From an uncultured Desulfobacca sp. (lineage in GTDB: Bacteria; Desulfobacterota; Desulfobaccia; Desulfobaccales; Desulfobaccaceae): a stretch of DNA of 5,729 nucleotides. The stretch covers positions 1-5,729 of the forward strand of contig CALGOE010000011.1 of assembly GCA_937958145.1 (NCBI GenBank), written 5' to 3'. The notes beneath the pieces are model-generated. The model ran no database searches. It saw only the letters and a list, made by a program, of their open reading frames with translations, and was not told the origin of the DNA. The translations under genes were made by a program, and so were the position numbers. Below are positions 4,595-5,729 of this stretch, piece by piece. Numbering within the stretch: the stretch's first letter is position 1; each line of letters opens with the position of its first letter.

Positions 4595-5536
4595 ATGGTT
4601 GGAACCCTGACAGAAAACACCTTACCTCTGGCCGCACTTATCCTGAGACGCCTTCCTGACGGCGGCTTTGCGGCTCGAGAGGGCGGCGTCTACCGGCCCG
4701 ACGCCACGGCGTGGGCCATCCTGGCCCTGGCGGCTGCCGGCTGGGAGGAGCCGGCACTGCACGCGGCCCGGGCCAGGCTGGCGGCGGATCAACAGCTGGA
4801 CGGCCGCCTCCCCTTGGCCCCCGAACATCCCGAGGCCTTCTGGCCGACGCCATTGGCCATCCTGGCCTGGCAGGGAGCTTCGTCTTTTTCCGCCCAGCAG
4901 TCCAAAGCCGTACATTTTCTCCTCAACAACAGCGGCCGACATTTCCCAAAAAAGCCTGATTCACCCTTTGGCCATGATTCCACCCTCAAGGGCTGGCCGT
5001 GGATCGATGGCACCCATTCCTGGGTCATGCCCACCTCCCTGGCAATCATCGCGCTCACAGCGGCAGGCTCTGGCGGGCAGGCGCGGGTAGAAGAAGCCAA
5101 GCGTCTCCTGTTGGATCGGCAACTGCCCGGTGGCGGCTGGAATTACGGCAATACCACCGTCTTCGGGCAAACCCTGTTTCCCATGCCCGAAACCACCGGC
5201 GCTGCCCTAACGGCCTTGGCCGGTCAAATCGCCAAGGCCGAGGTTGCAGCAAGCCTGGCCTATCTGGCCAAGAGGGTGGCCGAGATTCGCACCCCGCTGT
5301 CCTTGTGCTGGGGCCTGTGGGGTCTGACGGCCTGGGAAGCCAGGCCCCCAGCCGCGGCCCAGTGGCTCAAGGAATGCTGGCAGCGCCAAGACCGCTATGG
5401 CACCTATGACACCGTCGCCCTGGCCCTCCTGGCCTTGGCCTGGATAGCCCGCCCCGGGTATTGTCCAATCTTGGGCTCGACCAGATATTCAGACTCTTCA
5501 GCCAATGTGTTACAGGAAAATGGCCTAACGATATGA
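4595..5536 (+). CDS. Alpha/alpha-toroid protein of the terpenoid cyclase/prenyltransferase type
   Basis: 313 residues from ATG 4595, with AAGGAAGGG just upstream. An earlier in-frame TTG (4550) lies within the likely promoter. The protein is built of helical repeats with family signatures: LPDGGF (20-25) with RPDATAWAILAL (34-45), QQLDGRLPL (66-74) with WPTPLAILAW (83-92), GWPWIDGTHSWVMPTSLAIIAL (133-154), and LDRQLPGGGWNYGN (173-186). This is the repeat found in squalene-hopene cyclases and prenyltransferase beta subunits. At about half the length of a squalene-hopene cyclase it can form only one barrel, and I see no DxDD acid motif of class II cyclases. No signal peptide; probably cytoplasmic. 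It is translationally coupled (4-nt ATGA overlap) to a Tat-exported DUF362 protein. Substrate and reaction are unknown. The fold assignment is sure; an enzymatic role is inference. Confidence 0.85.
   Translation: MVGTLTENTLPLAALILRRLPDGGFAAREGGVYRPDATAWAILALAAAGWEEPALHAARARLAADQQLDGRLPLAPEHPEAFWPTPLAILAWQGASSFSAQQSKAVHFLLNNSGRHFPKKPDSPFGHDSTLKGWPWIDGTHSWVMPTSLAIIALTAAGSGGQARVEEAKRLLLDRQLPGGGWNYGNTTVFGQTLFPMPETTGAALTALAGQIAKAEVAASLAYLAKRVAEIRTPLSLCWGLWGLTAWEARPPAAAQWLKECWQRQDRYGTYDTVALALLALAWIARPGYCPILGSTRYSDSSANVLQENGLTI
5211..5240. repeat. Perfect 10-bp inverted repeat inside the toroid gene
   Basis: CGGCCTTGGC (5211-5220) and GCCAAGGCCG (5231-5240) are exact reverse complements separated by 10 nt. 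They fall in codons for an Ala/Leu/Gly-rich stretch, so GC-rich codon choice may explain them. No T-run follows. Confidence 0.6.
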
Positions 5537-5729
5537 GTATCTCACGCCGCACTTTCTTGCGCCGATTCTTGGTGGGCACGGGAGTGGTCGCCAGTGGTTA
5601 CCTCCTGGGGAAAATGGGGCGGAAATTCCTGCGGCCCCGGTGGCAAGAAGCAGTTTTTCTTGTCAAAGCCCCTTCTTACCAAACCGACCTGGCCGCTTTG
5701 ATCCTTACCGGCCGCTCGGAACTCGGCCC
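5533..5729 (+). CDS. Tat-exported DUF362 family protein, 3' truncated by the window edge
   Basis: The ATG at 5533 overlaps the toroid gene's TGA (ATGA). The frame stays open to the window end, giving 65 codons plus 2 nt. The N-terminus is a clear twin-arginine signal: SRRTFLRR (4-11) with the pair at 5-6, followed by a hydrophobic stretch (FLVGTGVVASGYLLG, 12-26). The protein or its precursor should therefore fold with a cofactor and be exported. Residues 41-65 (VFLVKAPSY ... LAALILTGRSELG) match the start of the DUF362 domain, whose pattern is roughly V-x-I-x-K-x-x-x-Y, then helix, then ELG. DUF362 proteins often carry a ferredoxin-like iron-sulphur region further on, which is outside the window. 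Function is unknown. Translation coupling suggests it works with the toroid protein. The Tat signal is very sure, DUF362 quite sure. Confidence 0.82.
   Translation, partial: MSISRRTFLRRFLVGTGVVASGYLLGKMGRKFLRPRWQEAVFLVKAPSYQTDLAALILTGRSELG

Noticed and set aside
4622..5579. Multiple plus- and minus-strand open frames over the toroid gene
   Set aside because: Gly/Pro/Arg-rich translations in other frames of a repeat-rich, GC-rich gene; classic shadows.

Overview
The window is a piece of a GC-rich bacterial chromosome carrying ordinary housekeeping and accessory genes. The gene mix suggests a Desulfobacterota (former Deltaproteobacteria) member, perhaps near Desulfobulbales: a long E. coli-like glucose-6-phosphate isomerase, a stand-alone Cache-like protein, a TadE/TadG-type pair, and a half-length terpenoid-cyclase-like protein followed by a Tat-exported DUF362 protein. 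This placement is inferred from remembered family distribution and was not tested by a search.

Layout. Positions 1-1488 (+) hold the 3' nine-tenths of pgi, cut by the left edge. A 207-nt, partly very AT-rich gap follows, with a good sigma70-type promoter and a leader containing an orphan Shine-Dalgarno sequence. Next is a 104-aa Cache-like protein (1696-2010, +) with its own intrinsic terminator, then a DJ-1/PfpI family protein (2177-2701, +). A strong hairpin at 2716-2737 separates this from a convergent minus-strand pair: a TadE-like minor pilin/pseudopilin (3869-4321, -) and a TadG-like protein (2784-3860, -), adjacent and probably translationally coupled. A divergent intergenic region (4322-4594) contains a good promoter for the plus-strand operon: an alpha/alpha-toroid (squalene-hopene cyclase/prenyltransferase repeat) protein (4595-5536). 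This overlaps by 4 nt (ATGA) the start of a DUF362 protein with a twin-arginine signal (5533 to the right edge).

How the genes relate. The window looks like four independent transcription units rather than one system. The two functional couplings visible are TadE with TadG (cell-surface appendage or secretion-related membrane proteins) and toroid protein with DUF362 protein (unknown pathway). The tad pair is noticeably less GC-rich than its neighbours (one sampled 60-nt stretch is 50% GC against 63% in pgi), and no other tad/flp genes are in the window.

I found no RNA genes, insertion sequences, CRISPR arrays or phage genes. The most interesting items are the toroid-DUF362 pair, the isolated TadE/TadG pair whose TadG has no visible von Willebrand domain, and the stand-alone Cache protein with its unusual leader. 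None of these amounts to a demonstrated new system.
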